A stretch of DNA of 64,000 nt from an uncultured Aquimarina sp. (GTDB taxonomy: Bacteria > Bacteroidota > Bacteroidia > Flavobacteriales > Flavobacteriaceae), in NCBI GenBank assembly GCA_947496705.1, contig CANMDW010000001.1:186001-250000 (forward strand), written 5' to 3'. Shown here piece after piece: positions 1-9,377 of the stretch (positions are counted from its first letter, which is position 1; each line of letters starts with the position of its first letter). Under the pieces are notes generated by a model, which was not told the DNA's origin, made no database searches, and saw only the letters and a list, made by a program, of their open reading frames with translations. A program made the position numbers and the translations under genes.

Positions 1-34
1 TGTACAAAATATAAACTATCTACTGCCAACTATA

Positions 35-793
35 TCATACTTTTATATCTTCTTTAATCCAGTCGTATCCTTTTTCTTCTAGCTCAAAAGCAAGTTCTTT
101 GGTGCCTGATTTTACGATTTTACCATCATACAATACATGCACAAAATCAGGAACGATATATTCTAAAAGACGTTGATAGTGTGTAATCACTACAATGGCG
201 TTGTCCTGGTTTTTTAATTTATTGACCCCGTTGGCTACAATTCTCAAGGCATCAATATCTAGTCCAGAATCGGTTTCGTCCAGAATCGCTAATTTAGGTT
301 CCATCATGGCCATCTGAAAAATCTCATTACGTTTTTTTTCTCCACCAGAGAAGCCTTTGTTAAGAGAACGGGATAGAAATTTGCGATCTATCTCCAGCAA
401 TTCTGATTTTTCACGGATTTTTTTCAGCATATCTTTAGCAGGCATTTCTTCGAGGCCTTGTGCTTTTCGGGTTTCGTTGATCGCGGTTTTCATAAAATTG
501 GTAACCGTTAATCCGGGAATTTCTACCGGATACTGGAAAGACAGAAAAACACCTTTATGAGCACGTTCTTCGGCAGCCAATTCTTCAATATCTTCTCCTT
601 CCAGAAAGATGCTGCCTTCAGTTACTTCATACTCTTCTTTACCGGCAACAATATTAGCCAACGTGCTTTTTCCCGAACCATTTGGGCCCATAATAACATG
701 AATTTCTCCTGCTTTTACATCCAGGCTAAGACCTTTTAAAATCTCTTTCCCCTCAACACTTGCGTGTATATCCTTTATTTCTAACATGCTCAT
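35..793 (-). CDS. sufC: SufC, Fe-S cluster assembly ATPase
   Basis: ABC-type ATPase of the SufBCD scaffold, which energises assembly of Fe-S clusters in the cytoplasm. The 252-aa length is normal for SufC. Visible motifs are Walker A GPNGSGKST (residues 36-44), a Q-loop in FQYP (Q87), the signature SGGEKKR (149-155), Walker B ending in LDETDSGLD (about 171-179) and the H-loop His at about 205. It is the last gene of the leftward cluster A-type carrier, sufB, lipoprotein, sufC, and sufD/sufS would be expected beyond the left edge. A start two codons later (Met3) is equally possible. Function is firm from motifs and neighbours. Confidence 0.97.
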   Translation of the reverse strand: MSMLEIKDIHASVEGKEILKGLSLDVKAGEIHVIMGPNGSGKSTLANIVAGKEEYEVTEGSIFLEGEDIEELAAEERAHKGVFLSFQYPVEIPGLTVTNFMKTAINETRKAQGLEEMPAKDMLKKIREKSELLEIDRKFLSRSLNKGFSGGEKKRNEIFQMAMMEPKLAILDETDSGLDIDALRIVANGVNKLKNQDNAIVVITHYQRLLEYIVPDFVHVLYDGKIVKSGTKELAFELEEKGYDWIKEDIKV

Positions 794-830
794 AATTCTT
801 TTATCTCATATAAGAGATACATTTACGTGT

Positions 831-1235
831 TTAATTTTCTTTTTCTTTATTTGAATCATCATCGCCAGAACCCTCTTCAGCTTCAGAAGAATTGATCTTA
901 GTAGGTAACTCTGATGTGGGAGCACTTACTCCAATGATCTCTTTTATTTCTACTATTTCTTCCCAACCTTGTTCGGGATTGGGTTTTATAAATCCTTTGA
1001 TCACTACGGGTACCATATCATATTCTTCTCTTTGCATAGGGGTTACTTTTTTGGCTAATTCATGAGTAATCTCATCAATTACTACCCCATAAATAAAGTC
1101 ACTACCTTTTATGACTGCTGCATCATCAATGAGAATAAACTCTCCTCGGATCAAAATAGGTTCTTCGTTTTTATTTTCAGATTTACAGGAAAAAATTATA
1201 ATACTTAAAACAATGAAAATAAATGATGGTTTCAT
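831..1235 (-). CDS. Small lipoprotein inside the suf operon
   Basis: A 134-aa protein with a short charged N-terminus, a hydrophobic stretch and a lipobox-like IFSC (Cys17), so it is predicted to be an Spase II lipoprotein. The body carries no domain I recognise. The last 25 residues or so are strongly acidic and Ser-rich (EEGSGDDDS). It lies between sufB and sufC on the same strand, with only 25 and 37 bp to its neighbours, so co-transcription with Fe-S assembly genes is likely. A periplasmic or outer-membrane lipoprotein has no obvious role in cytoplasmic Suf assembly. It could simply be an inserted passenger gene. Confidence 0.8.
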   Translation of the reverse strand: MKPSFIFIVLSIIIFSCKSENKNEEPILIRGEFILIDDAAVIKGSDFIYGVVIDEITHELAKKVTPMQREEYDMVPVVIKGFIKPNPEQGWEEIVEIKEIIGVSAPTSELPTKINSSEAEEGSGDDDSNKEKEN

Positions 1236-1260
1236 TAATGCAGATTTGATGGTTTAAAAT

Positions 1261-2706
1261 TTACCCTACAGAACCTTCCAGAGAAATTTCTAAAAGTTTT
1301 TGTGCTTCTACGGCAAACTCCATAGGCAGTTTATTCAATACTTCTTTACTAAATCCGTTAACGATCAAAGCAATTGCTTTTTCTGTATCTATACCTCGTT
1401 GGTTACAGTAAAAAATCTGATCTTCACCTATTTTACTCGTAGTTGCTTCATGTTCTATTTGAGCAGTTTTATTTTTTACTTCTATATAGGGAAACGTATG
1501 CGCACCACATTCATTGCCCATCAATAATGAATCACATTGTGAAAAATTACGTGCATTGGTTGCCCTGCTGCTTATTTGTACTAATCCGCGATAGCTATTT
1601 TGAGATCTTCCTGCCGAAATACCTTTAGAAATGATGGTGCTTTTGGTGTTTTTACCTAGGTGTACCATCTTGGTTCCTGTATCTGCTTGTTGAAAATTGT
1701 TGGTTACGGCTATCGAATAGAATTCTCCTACAGAATGATCCCCTTTAAGTATACAGGAAGGATATTTCCAGGTGATAGCTGATCCTGTTTCTACCTGTGT
1801 CCATGAAATTTTGGAGTTGGTTTCACAAAGTCCTCTTTTGGTTACAAAATTATACACTCCGCCTTTTCCTTCGGCATTACCGGGGTACCAATTTTGCACA
1901 GTAGAATATTTTATTTCTGCATCATCCAGTGCTATTAATTCTACCACTGCGGCATGCAATTGATTTTCATCACGAGATGGAGCGGTACATCCTTCAAGAT
2001 AACTTACATAACTCCCTTTATCTGCAATCACCAAAGTGCGCTCAAACTGACCCGTACCTGCCTGATTGATTCTAAAATAGGTAGATAATTCCATCGGGCA
2101 GCGAACTCCTTTGGGGATATAACAAAATGATCCATCGCTAAAGACTGCCGAGTTTAACGCGGCATAAAAATTATCTTTCTGCGGGACTACGCTTCCGATA
2201 TATTTTTTTATTAATTCGGGGTGTTCCTGAATTGCTTCCGAAATAGAGCAGAATATAATTCCTTTTTCGGCCAGCGTTTCTTTAAAAGTGGTTGCTACCG
2301 ATACAGAATCCATTACGATGTCTACAGCAACTCCCGCCAGTTTCTTTTGTTCTTCTAATGAGATCCCCAATTTTTCAAATGTTGCCAATAGCTCTGGATC
2401 TACTTCATCGATGCTGTTGTACTTTGGTTTTTTATTTGGAGCAGAGTAGTAAGAAATATTTTGAAAATCTGGTTTTTTATAGGTAACATTTGCCCACTCG
2501 GGTTCTTTCATCTGTTCCCAGATACGAAAAGCTTCCAACCTCCACTCAGTCATCCATTCGGGCTCTTCTTTTTTCTTAGAAATTGCACGAACAACACCTT
2601 CATTAAGACCAACAGGAAATGTATCAGACTCTATGTCTGTATAAAATCCATATTCATATTCTTTGGTCTCTAATTCTTTTTTTAAGTCGTCTTCAGTATA
2701 TGCCAT
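1261..2706 (-). CDS. sufB: SufB, Fe-S cluster scaffold subunit
   Basis: Scaffold subunit of the SufBC2D complex on which nascent Fe-S clusters are built. The 481-aa length is typical. The sequence carries the SufB hallmarks YLEGCTAPS with the following beta-helix core, GMSAG-like [30 protein letters not shown] near the C-terminus and the ending [14 protein letters not shown]. The Cys in QIFYC corresponds to the conserved cluster-building region of the family. The gene starts 27 bp after the upstream A-type carrier gene and is followed by the lipoprotein. Identity is essentially certain. Confidence 0.97.
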   Translation of the reverse strand: MAYTEDDLKKELETKEYEYGFYTDIESDTFPVGLNEGVVRAISKKKEEPEWMTEWRLEAFRIWEQMKEPEWANVTYKKPDFQNISYYSAPNKKPKYNSIDEVDPELLATFEKLGISLEEQKKLAGVAVDIVMDSVSVATTFKETLAEKGIIFCSISEAIQEHPELIKKYIGSVVPQKDNFYAALNSAVFSDGSFCYIPKGVRCPMELSTYFRINQAGTGQFERTLVIADKGSYVSYLEGCTAPSRDENQLHAAVVELIALDDAEIKYSTVQNWYPGNAEGKGGVYNFVTKRGLCETNSKISWTQVETGSAITWKYPSCILKGDHSVGEFYSIAVTNNFQQADTGTKMVHLGKNTKSTIISKGISAGRSQNSYRGLVQISSRATNARNFSQCDSLLMGNECGAHTFPYIEVKNKTAQIEHEATTSKIGEDQIFYCNQRGIDTEKAIALIVNGFSKEVLNKLPMEFAVEAQKLLEISLEGSVG

Positions 2707-2733
2707 AGTCCTTACCCTAAATTAAGCAATCAA

Positions 2734-3063
2734 TTAAAGTGAAAAACTTTCTCCGCAACCACAAGTTCTGCTGGCGTTGGGGTTATTAAACACAAAGCCA
2801 GTACCATTCAACCCTCCGGAATATTCAAGTGTTGTGCCAATTAGATACAGAAAACTTTTTTTATCCACAATAATTTTTACACCATTGTCTTCAAATACCT
2901 TATCCCCTTCCTGCTGTGCTTTATCAAACTTTAGATCATATGATAAACCAGAGCATCCACCACTTTTTACCCCTACACGAACATAATCTGTAACAGCATT
3001 ATATCCATCTTCGGTCATCAATTCGACCACCTTGTTTTTCGCTATGTCTGATACCTTAATCAT
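2734..3063 (-). CDS. A-type Fe-S carrier (IscA/SufA/HesB family)
   Basis: A 109-aa A-type carrier that accepts Fe-S clusters and hands them to apoproteins. The three conserved cysteines are visible: one in KSGGCSGLSY (about residue 38) and the C-terminal pair in RTCGCGESF. It is the first gene of the leftward suf cluster, and a well-formed Bacteroidota promoter lies about 35 bp upstream of its start. IscA, SufA and ErpA cannot be told apart from sequence alone. Position at the head of a suf operon favours a SufA-like role. Confidence 0.93.
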   Translation of the reverse strand: MIKVSDIAKNKVVELMTEDGYNAVTDYVRVGVKSGGCSGLSYDLKFDKAQQEGDKVFEDNGVKIIVDKKSFLYLIGTTLEYSGGLNGTGFVFNNPNASRTCGCGESFSL

Positions 3064-3097
3064 ACTTTTTTAAAATAGATTAATTCTAAATGAGATG

Positions 3098-3131
3098 CAA
3101 ATATACTACATAAGTAGCTTTTTATCACAAA
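3098..3131 (-). promoter_or_regulatory. Promoter of the suf operon
   Basis: On the minus strand, TATATTTG (3105 to 3098) exactly fits the Bacteroidota -7 consensus TAnnTTTG. A TTTG -33 box lies at 3131-3128 with a 22-nt spacer. The box is about 35 nt upstream of the carrier-gene start. No Rrf2/IscR-type palindrome was noticed. Confidence 0.6.
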
Positions 3132-3223
3132 AGCTAACATTTATCTAACATATACTGGAATAGGCAAAAGTTATGGAAGTGTATAATGATATCTGAAAAC
3201 AAGGTCAATTAATTATGATCAAT

Positions 3224-3231
3224 TACCTTTG
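3224..3231 (+). promoter_or_regulatory. -7 box near the thiL start
   Basis: TACCTTTG fits TAnnTTTG only 5 bp before the preferred ATG at 3236. No clear -33 TTG is seen at the usual distance, so this is a weak call. If real, the mRNA would be leaderless or nearly so. Confidence 0.35.
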
Positions 3232-3235
3232 CAAA

Positions 3236-4282
3236 ATGATTGAAGATAAAAACACAGCTAGAACACAAATATCTGAATTGGGAGAATTTGGACTCATTGA
3301 TCATTTGACCAAAAGTTTTAAGATAAAACAAAAAACTACGAATCTGGGTATTGGAGATGATGCTGCGGTTATAGATTTTGGGAATAAAAAGTGCGTGTTG
3401 ACTACCGATCTGTTGGTCGAGGGAGTACATTTTGACTTATCCTATGTTCCTTTAAAACATTTGGGGTACAAGGCCGTTATCGTTAATCTTTCAGATGTGT
3501 ATGCGATGAACGCAACCGCTACACAGATTACGGTTTCTATAGCAGTCTCAAACAGATTTCCGTTAGAAGCATTAGAAGAATTATATGCAGGAATCCAAAC
3601 CGCAGCAAAGCTATATAATATTGATGTAGTTGGAGGAGATACCACCTCTTCGACGACCGGATTAATTATTAGTATCACTGCAGTTGGTTATGCAGAAGAA
3701 AACGATCTTGTTTATCGTAGTGGTGCCAGAGACAATGACCTTTTAGTGGTTACCGGAGACCTGGGAGCTGCATATTTGGGACTTCAGGTACTGGAAAGAG
3801 AGAAACAAGTGTTTAAGGTAAACCCAAATTCGCAACCCGATCTCGATGCATATACCTATCTTATAGAAAGACAGCTTAAACCTGAAGCCAGAAAAGATAT
3901 CTGCGAGCTTCTTAAAGCACTGGATGTAAAGCCAACCAGTATGATTGATATAAGTGATGGATTATCTTCTGAAGTCATACATCTTTGCAAGCAATCAAAA
4001 GTAGGAGCAAATGTATATGAAGAAAAAATACCTTTGGATCCGGTTGTTATTTCTGTTTGTGAAGAATTTAAGTTAAATAGTACAACTGTAGCACTCAATG
4101 GAGGTGAAGATTATGAGTTGTTGTTTACAATGAAGCAGGAAGACTTTCCAAAAATTAAAGGTAATCCCAACCTAACGGTCATTGGTCATATGACAGATGC
4201 AAAAAGCGGAATCGGATTAGTAACCAGGGCAAATGAAAAAATAATATTACAGGCTCAGGGTTGGAATCCAATCAGGGAATAA
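3236..4282 (+). CDS. thiL: ThiL, thiamine-monophosphate kinase
   Basis: Phosphorylates thiamine monophosphate to thiamine pyrophosphate with ATP, the last step of cofactor synthesis. Family motifs run in order: GIGDDAAV, TTDLLVEGVHF, NLSDVYAM, GGDTT, MIDISDGLSSE and LNGGEDYELLF. The reading frame is open from an ATG at 3215, but family proteins begin MIE.K, matching the second Met at 3236 (348 aa). A TACCTTTG box at 3224-3231 overlaps the extra N-terminus, which also argues for 3236 and would put the transcript start at or very near the ATG (possibly leaderless). The stop codon abuts the stop of the convergent small gene. Confidence 0.95.
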   Translation: MIEDKNTARTQISELGEFGLIDHLTKSFKIKQKTTNLGIGDDAAVIDFGNKKCVLTTDLLVEGVHFDLSYVPLKHLGYKAVIVNLSDVYAMNATATQITVSIAVSNRFPLEALEELYAGIQTAAKLYNIDVVGGDTTSSTTGLIISITAVGYAEENDLVYRSGARDNDLLVVTGDLGAAYLGLQVLEREKQVFKVNPNSQPDLDAYTYLIERQLKPEARKDICELLKALDVKPTSMIDISDGLSSEVIHLCKQSKVGANVYEEKIPLDPVVISVCEEFKLNSTTVALNGGEDYELLFTMKQEDFPKIKGNPNLTVIGHMTDAKSGIGLVTRANEKIILQAQGWNPIRE

Positions 4283-4552
4283 TTATGAAGCCGCCTGAAA
4301 TTGAGTTTTAGCTTTATTTTTTGCAATTTTCTTGGCATGTACAGAAGCCAGGGCATTATTTATTTCTTTTAATTTTGGTGTCATTACTTCTAATCGCCCC
4401 CTGCTATTTGTTGTAGCTTGTTCTTTACAATGTGAACAGGTATATTCTTTTATATAATGGGTAACGTTTTTGGTAAGATTGTAATTATGACCGAATAAAG
4501 AGCAATAGATTTTTGAGAAGGAAAACGTAGAGTTGGGGGTACCTTTTTTCAT
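4283..4552 (-). CDS. Small zinc-ribbon-like protein
   Basis: An 89-aa basic protein. The N-terminal half has IYCSLFGHNY and, about 20 residues later, YTCSHCKEQ, so one Cys/His and one CxxC knuckle could bind a metal. Small proteins with an LFGHxY...CxxC pattern are common in flavobacteria and have no established role. The C-terminal half is helical and Lys/Ala-rich. It converges on thiL with adjoining stop codons, and neither gene has room for a separate terminator. Confidence 0.7.
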   Translation of the reverse strand: MKKGTPNSTFSFSKIYCSLFGHNYNLTKNVTHYIKEYTCSHCKEQATTNSRGRLEVMTPKLKEINNALASVHAKKIAKNKAKTQFQAAS

Positions 4553-4771
4553 GGTTTTTTGGGGTTAAAAATTCATAGACAGAGATTATAAGTTGGTTAC
4601 CAATACAATAATAATAATTTTTTTAATATTCACACTATTTTTGTAAGAAGATTTTGTCTTTTCTTATTGATTTTTAACTAAAAAACCCCTTCATCAAGTT
4701 TTTTGACCAGATAAAAGGTGTTTTGTCTATGTTTTTATCAAATTCAAGACTCAACTACCTGCTCTTGTTTT

Positions 4772-5551
4772 TTACTGTTGTTTCAGAAATTTTTGTAATC
4801 CCGATAAAAGTTCTTTCTTATTTTCTATATGAGACATATGACCCCCATCCAAACTCACTAGTTTCGTTTTAGATTGTTCTGCTTCCAAAAGATTTTGTGT
4901 AAAATCTAAAACAGGATCTTGTGTTGACGCAAAGATTATTTTAGGGCCTTTAAAATGAGACAAAAGATTGTTACGATCTTTTCGAACCTTCATGCCTTCC
5001 AGAGCCGAGATGATTCCTTGTAGCTTTGTTTTTGAAGCCTGATCTTTAATATCCCGTATTTCTTCAACAAATTTTGACCGGTTTTTTTCTGCAAAGAGAC
5101 TAGCAATTGCCACACTGGTATAAACATCAGGATTTTTTTTTACAATGCTAATGGCTCTTGTTCGGTTTAGTCTTCGTTCGTCACTATCAGGAAAAGAAGT
5201 AGAATTCACCAATGCCAAACCAGAAACTTCATCAGGAAAAAGATCGATATAGGCCAAAGCTACATAACCTCCCATCGAATGTCCTACCAGGGTTATATTG
5301 GTCATCATTAAGTGATCCAAAACGGCTTTAACGGCTATGGCCATATCTTCCATGGTATGGATATATCCCAGGCAATCTGTCTGGCCATGACCCAACAAAT
5401 CTATTGAAACACATGTATATGTATTTGATAAAAGATCAATGGTTTCTTTCCACATGGTGGAGTTTTCCAGAAATCCATGTAAAAAAACTATAGGAGCACC
5501 ATTTCCATGAATATTATAATATATTTTGATCTCTTTATATGTGAATATCAT
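4772..5551 (-). CDS. Alpha/beta hydrolase
   Basis: A 259-aa cytoplasmic alpha/beta-hydrolase, likely an esterase-type enzyme. The oxyanion-hole motif FLHGFLE is near residue 25. The nucleophile elbow GHSMGG carries the probable catalytic Ser92, followed by an Asp in STQDPVLDF and a His in GGHMSHIEN. There is no signal peptide. It is divergent from brnQ with only 37 bp between starts. The substrate cannot be deduced. Confidence 0.88.
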   Translation of the reverse strand: MIFTYKEIKIYYNIHGNGAPIVFLHGFLENSTMWKETIDLLSNTYTCVSIDLLGHGQTDCLGYIHTMEDMAIAVKAVLDHLMMTNITLVGHSMGGYVALAYIDLFPDEVSGLALVNSTSFPDSDERRLNRTRAISIVKKNPDVYTSVAIASLFAEKNRSKFVEEIRDIKDQASKTKLQGIISALEGMKVRKDRNNLLSHFKGPKIIFASTQDPVLDFTQNLLEAEQSKTKLVSLDGGHMSHIENKKELLSGLQKFLKQQ

Positions 5552-5588
5552 TTTGAAATTTTATTTTTAGGCGCATAAACCTAAGTAA

Positions 5589-6860
5589 ATGAGATTTAAT
5601 AAAGAAACCTTTGTTGCAGGATTTGCATTATTTTCTATGTTTTTTGGAGCAGGAAACCTGATGCTTCCGCCGCTGTTGGGGTTTAAAGCCGGAGATGCCT
5701 GGCTTCTGGTTACATTGGGCTTTGTTATTTCTGCGGTGATCATTCCACTATTGGGTATTTTTGCTCATGCAAGATTACAAGGCACCATGCTGGATTTTGC
5801 TAAAAAAGTATCCCCAACTTTCAGCCTAATTTATTGTGTACTGGTATACTGTATTTCTATAGCATTGCCATCTCCAAGAACTGCTTCTGTAACGCATGAG
5901 ATGGCCATTCAGCCCTTTTTTGACACTAGTTCTTTACTCACCAGTAGTATTTATTTTGCCCTGGTATTGCTATTTGTGCTTAACAGAAACAAAATTTTGA
6001 GCATTCTGGGAAAATTTCTTACTCCAATTATTTTTATCGTTGTTCTTATTATTATCTGTGTGGGGATTTTTTCGGCAGAAAGCCCGATAGCTTCTTCACG
6101 TTTTCAAACTCCTGTGATTCATGGGTTATTAGAGGGATATCAAACTTTTGATGCCATAGGGGCCGTTGTGGTAGGCGGGGTGATTATCATCTCACTAAAA
6201 CTTAAAGGAGCACATGACTTTGAAAGAAACCGAAGGTTGATCATAAAATCTGGGATTGTTGCAGGAATTGGTCTTTTTATTATTTATGCCGGAATGATTT
6301 ATAATGGTGCTTTGTTTAATACAGCATTTGAAAGTAATGTTACCCGCACCGAATTGTTATCGGGGATGAGTTTAAAAACACTTGGGAATATCGGAACCGT
6401 GTTTTTAAGCATTTTGGTGGGTTTGGCATGTTTTACAACGGCAGTTGGGATTATTACCGGCACCGCAGATTTTATGAAAGGAGTATTTAAAAATTCTCAA
6501 AAAGCATATCTGGCTACTGCCATCATCGGTTGTATTCTTGGTGTGGTGATGGGGCAGTTTGATGTGCATTCTATTATTAATGTAGCCGTTCCTGCACTTA
6601 TGTTTATTTATCCTATCACTATTGTTCTCATACTTCTTAATGTATTGCCAGAGAAGTTTACTTCTCCTTTGGTGTTTAAAGCGGTGGTTATCGTCTCTAT
6701 TGTATGCAGCCTGCCTGATTTTTTGGCTTCTGTTGGAATGAAAGAGCAAATACAGTCGATTTTAGATTTCCTTCCCTTTGGGAATTATAGTTTGGCCTGG
6801 TTATTGCCAGCAATAGCTACCTTTATTATTATGAATGTGTTTTTTCTATTAAAAAAATAA
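5589..6860 (+). CDS. brnQ: BrnQ-type branched-chain amino acid transporter
   Basis: A 423-aa inner-membrane protein with about twelve hydrophobic helices. The N-terminus contains FALFSMFFGAGNLMLPP, the signature of LIVCS (BrnQ) family Na+-coupled importers of Leu, Ile and Val, and a long hydrophobic series follows to the C-terminal FFLLKK. The length fits the family. It is transcribed alone, divergent from the hydrolase, and is followed within 27 bp by the convergent stop of the first RHS tip gene. Confidence 0.92.
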   Translation: MRFNKETFVAGFALFSMFFGAGNLMLPPLLGFKAGDAWLLVTLGFVISAVIIPLLGIFAHARLQGTMLDFAKKVSPTFSLIYCVLVYCISIALPSPRTASVTHEMAIQPFFDTSSLLTSSIYFALVLLFVLNRNKILSILGKFLTPIIFIVVLIIICVGIFSAESPIASSRFQTPVIHGLLEGYQTFDAIGAVVVGGVIIISLKLKGAHDFERNRRLIIKSGIVAGIGLFIIYAGMIYNGALFNTAFESNVTRTELLSGMSLKTLGNIGTVFLSILVGLACFTTAVGIITGTADFMKGVFKNSQKAYLATAIIGCILGVVMGQFDVHSIINVAVPALMFIYPITIVLILLNVLPEKFTSPLVFKAVVIVSIVCSLPDFLASVGMKEQIQSILDFLPFGNYSLAWLLPAIATFIIMNVFFLLKK

Positions 6861-6886
6861 GAAAAGAAGAGAACTAAAGAAGAGAA

Positions 6887-8257
6887 CTATTGATTTTCAT
6901 TTTTCTTTTCTTTTTCTCTAACTTGTTGAATTTCTTTGGCTAATGCCTGAGCTTCAGAAATTCCGGGAGTTTTTATCACTTCGCCTTGTTGATTCACCTC
7001 TCCTGTGCTACCAAATCCACCACTGCCTATACCATTTAAAGATCTATAATTACCATCGGCAGTTTCTATAACTTCAATAGTACCCTTTTTTTTAATTTTT
7101 AATTTGTATTGTTCGCGGGTAAGCACCATGGCACCCAACTCATGCCCCAGTAGTTCTGTCATTTTTCCAACATCATTAACATCTTCAGATATCACGATAT
7201 AATATACCGTTTCTTTTCCCGATTTTTTATCGGCCTTAATCGTGGCTCCCTTAAATGCTTTTTCGAAGTTAGGGTCTTCAATAGTTACCTTATTATTTGT
7301 TTTTTTATTGATATCGACAGCAAAGGTCTCTGCTTGTTGAACATCGAAGTATTTAACTCCTTGACGCATAATAAAATCATCATAAGCTTTAAAATTACTG
7401 ACGCTGCTTATACGTACCTGGATATTTTTGTTGCCAGCTGCAGCATTAAATAATTTTTTCCCGGTAGGGGTCTTTTTCAGAAGTTTTACAGATTCTTTTA
7501 ATTTACTACTGGTACCTGCTATTTCGACATCTTTTCCATCGGGGTCAACAAATTTAATTGGGTTGTTAAGGGTATAGTTATATGGGCTATATGGATAATA
7601 TTTCTCGGCTTTAGGATCCAGAATATGCCAACGGCCAAGGGCTGCATCATACATGCGAGCACCAAAGTCATGCCAGTTGAGATCAAAAATATCCTGTTCC
7701 TCTTTTCCGCCAAAACCATAAGGATGGTCTCTACCTGTAATAATATGATTCTCTTTTTGGGTTTTTAGACCAAAAGGGTAATAATCATTGGATTCTCGTA
7801 TTTCAGAATCCTCGATGAGGTGATTGTTATTTACATCGGCAAATGATAGCCTGATGTTTTCCAGATGATCTTTATGCTGATAGATATAATCGAAATTTCC
7901 GGAGTTGTTGGGTTCAAGATACCCGTCAGCATGATTTACGAATTCAAGATCTTGATTGGCATAAACAATGCCATCAAAATAGCTTTTATTTTTTGCCAAA
8001 GAACCATCTGCCTGATAGGCTTTTTGCGAAAGTTTCACACCAGAAGCCGTATAAGTATATTCAATTTTTCTACCATCTTCATACAAAATTGTCTTAGGAA
8101 GATTGAGCAGATTATAGGTAATTGAAGTGATGCCTTTATGATGGTCAGCAATCAAATTTCTATTTGAGTCATAAGAGTAGGCGGTTTCGTTTTGAGAATA
8201 GCAAAGGAGTTGAAAAAACGCTAAAAACAATAATAAGCAAGCTTGAGTTTTGTACAT
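6887..8257 (-). CDS. RHS tip protein with degenerate metallopeptidase-like tip (HELGA)
   Basis: A secreted 'C'-type RHS protein, 456 aa from Met at 8257; the frame is open further upstream, but this start gives a clean signal peptide ending LLCYSQ. It begins at a YD repeat (YDSNRNL), continues through the RHS-associated core (YPFGL, YGFGGKEEQ, GARMYDAALGRW, NNPIKFVDPDGK near residue 245) and then diverges. The tip has LLGHELGAMV, an HExxH-like site whose second His is Ala. It resembles the metallopeptidase tips of the sister genes but is probably inactive. It is separated from the other tips by a pseudogene region and has its own palindromic promoter. Confidence 0.88.
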   Translation of the reverse strand: MYKTQACLLLFLAFFQLLCYSQNETAYSYDSNRNLIADHHKGITSITYNLLNLPKTILYEDGRKIEYTYTASGVKLSQKAYQADGSLAKNKSYFDGIVYANQDLEFVNHADGYLEPNNSGNFDYIYQHKDHLENIRLSFADVNNNHLIEDSEIRESNDYYPFGLKTQKENHIITGRDHPYGFGGKEEQDIFDLNWHDFGARMYDAALGRWHILDPKAEKYYPYSPYNYTLNNPIKFVDPDGKDVEIAGTSSKLKESVKLLKKTPTGKKLFNAAAGNKNIQVRISSVSNFKAYDDFIMRQGVKYFDVQQAETFAVDINKKTNNKVTIEDPNFEKAFKGATIKADKKSGKETVYYIVISEDVNDVGKMTELLGHELGAMVLTREQYKLKIKKKGTIEVIETADGNYRSLNGIGSGGFGSTGEVNQQGEVIKTPGISEAQALAKEIQQVREKEKKNENQ

Positions 8258-8426
8258 AATGAAAGGGATTATGAGGTGAAAAACAATACGCGATAAGATG
8301 TAAAAGTGCTCTATGATCTGGTTGACAAAGGTCAAAAGCAGGTTTTGTAAATAGATTGTAGCATATAGGTATGGTTATGGGTGTTGATTGTGGTGGTTAA
8401 AATTCTCATAAGTTGGTTTTAAGTTT

Positions 8427-8489
8427 GAAACTTAAAACACAAAAATAGAATAAGAGTGCCAATTTGTTGAATATTCAAAATAACAGGAC
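8427..8489 (-). promoter_or_regulatory. Palindromic promoter of the solitary RHS tip gene
   Basis: A 34-bp palindrome at 8456-8489 (GTCC-type arms, TTTGA/TCAA inner arms) sits 21 nt from TAAGTTTC (8434-8427, minus strand), one mismatch from TAnnTTTG. Same layout as eleven other sites in the window. It lies in the 8258-8728 gap, where nothing else was recognised. Confidence 0.7.
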
Positions 8490-8728
8490 TTTTATTGTAA
8501 AAAAATCATTGTTGTATCCAAGTGTCGAAGCAGTAACGATCTACTGCTATTTTTTTGTTTCAATGCGGGTTTGACAATTACATTTGGGTCATTTATAAAT
8601 TGATAGTTATTGGGTAGATTGTTGAAATTGTGATTGGGAAAGGCTCTTTGGAGATCTTGTTTACTGGATGTTACTTGTAATCGTATCGGGAAAAGGTTTA
8701 AATAGGGAAATCTACCACCAACCTGGGT

Positions 8729-8929
8729 TTATCTTACAGCATCCTCATCAATATCGGTTACCGATCTGATTTCAGGATTGGAGGCAACGGCTTGTTGTAT
8801 ACGATATGCCATTATTTCATCATGAATGTCGGGAGCAAAAGCTTCCCTCTTTTTTTTCGTTTTATTTTTAGCAGTTATAAGAAATTTAATGTATTGACCG
8901 CAATAAATAGTATCTAAGTGACATAACAC
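8729..8929 (-). CDS. Short hypothetical reading frame, possible gene fragment
   Basis: An open frame of up to 66 codons overlapping the end of the methyltransferase relic. The last 40 residues (REAFAPDIHDEI... to IDEDAVR) look protein-like, being acidic and helical, whereas the first part does not. I recognise no family. It may be the tail of a decayed gene left between RHS tip cassettes. Confidence 0.25.
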   Translation of the reverse strand: MLCHLDTIYCGQYIKFLITAKNKTKKKREAFAPDIHDEIMAYRIQQAVASNPEIRSVTDIDEDAVR

Positions 8930-9345
8930 GATTTACTTTCAAATCTTCATATGCTTCAATTTTAAAGCCATTCTTGTCCCAAATAGCAAAGAGTTGCTTT
9001 TCAGACAAAAAGTATTGAGGAGGAAGTTTTTCGGGATTAAGGAATACGGTGCCAATTTCATCTTTTTCAAAAAAACCGTCGAGCAATGTCACATCACAAA
9101 TAACATGACCATCTTTGTGAAGTATGTTTTTAATATTGCTCCATGCAGTTTTTTGACACTCAAAATCGAAAACACCGTTTAAAGCACCTCCTAAAATAGT
9201 TACCAGATCAATATGTTGCAGTGAAGCATGAAATTGATGAGAAGTTACATCAAGGACATGGAGCGTTGTACTTTTTAATAACTTCAAGAGGAGCCTTTAA
9301 GCACCAGGAATTATAAGCTTTTTGTGAATTGTTATGATCTGACAT
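8886..9345 (-). pseudogene. Internally deleted SAM-methyltransferase relic
   Basis: From ATG at 9345 the frame reads MSDHNNSQKAYNSW, like the start of a class I methyltransferase (QKxYNxW), then hits a stop after about 31 codons. A second frame starting near 9287 reads the C-terminal half of such an enzyme: LHVLDVTSHQF, IDLVTILGGALNGVF (post-motif I strand and loop), HKDGHVICDVTLLDGFF and the C-terminal sheet to RYYLLRSIH. The SAM-binding glycine loop and about 100 residues between the halves are missing, and the halves are out of frame. It sits between two RHS tip genes as unrelated debris. Confidence 0.55.
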
Positions 9346-9377
9346 TTATTTTTGTTTAAGTGACTAAATTATTATTA

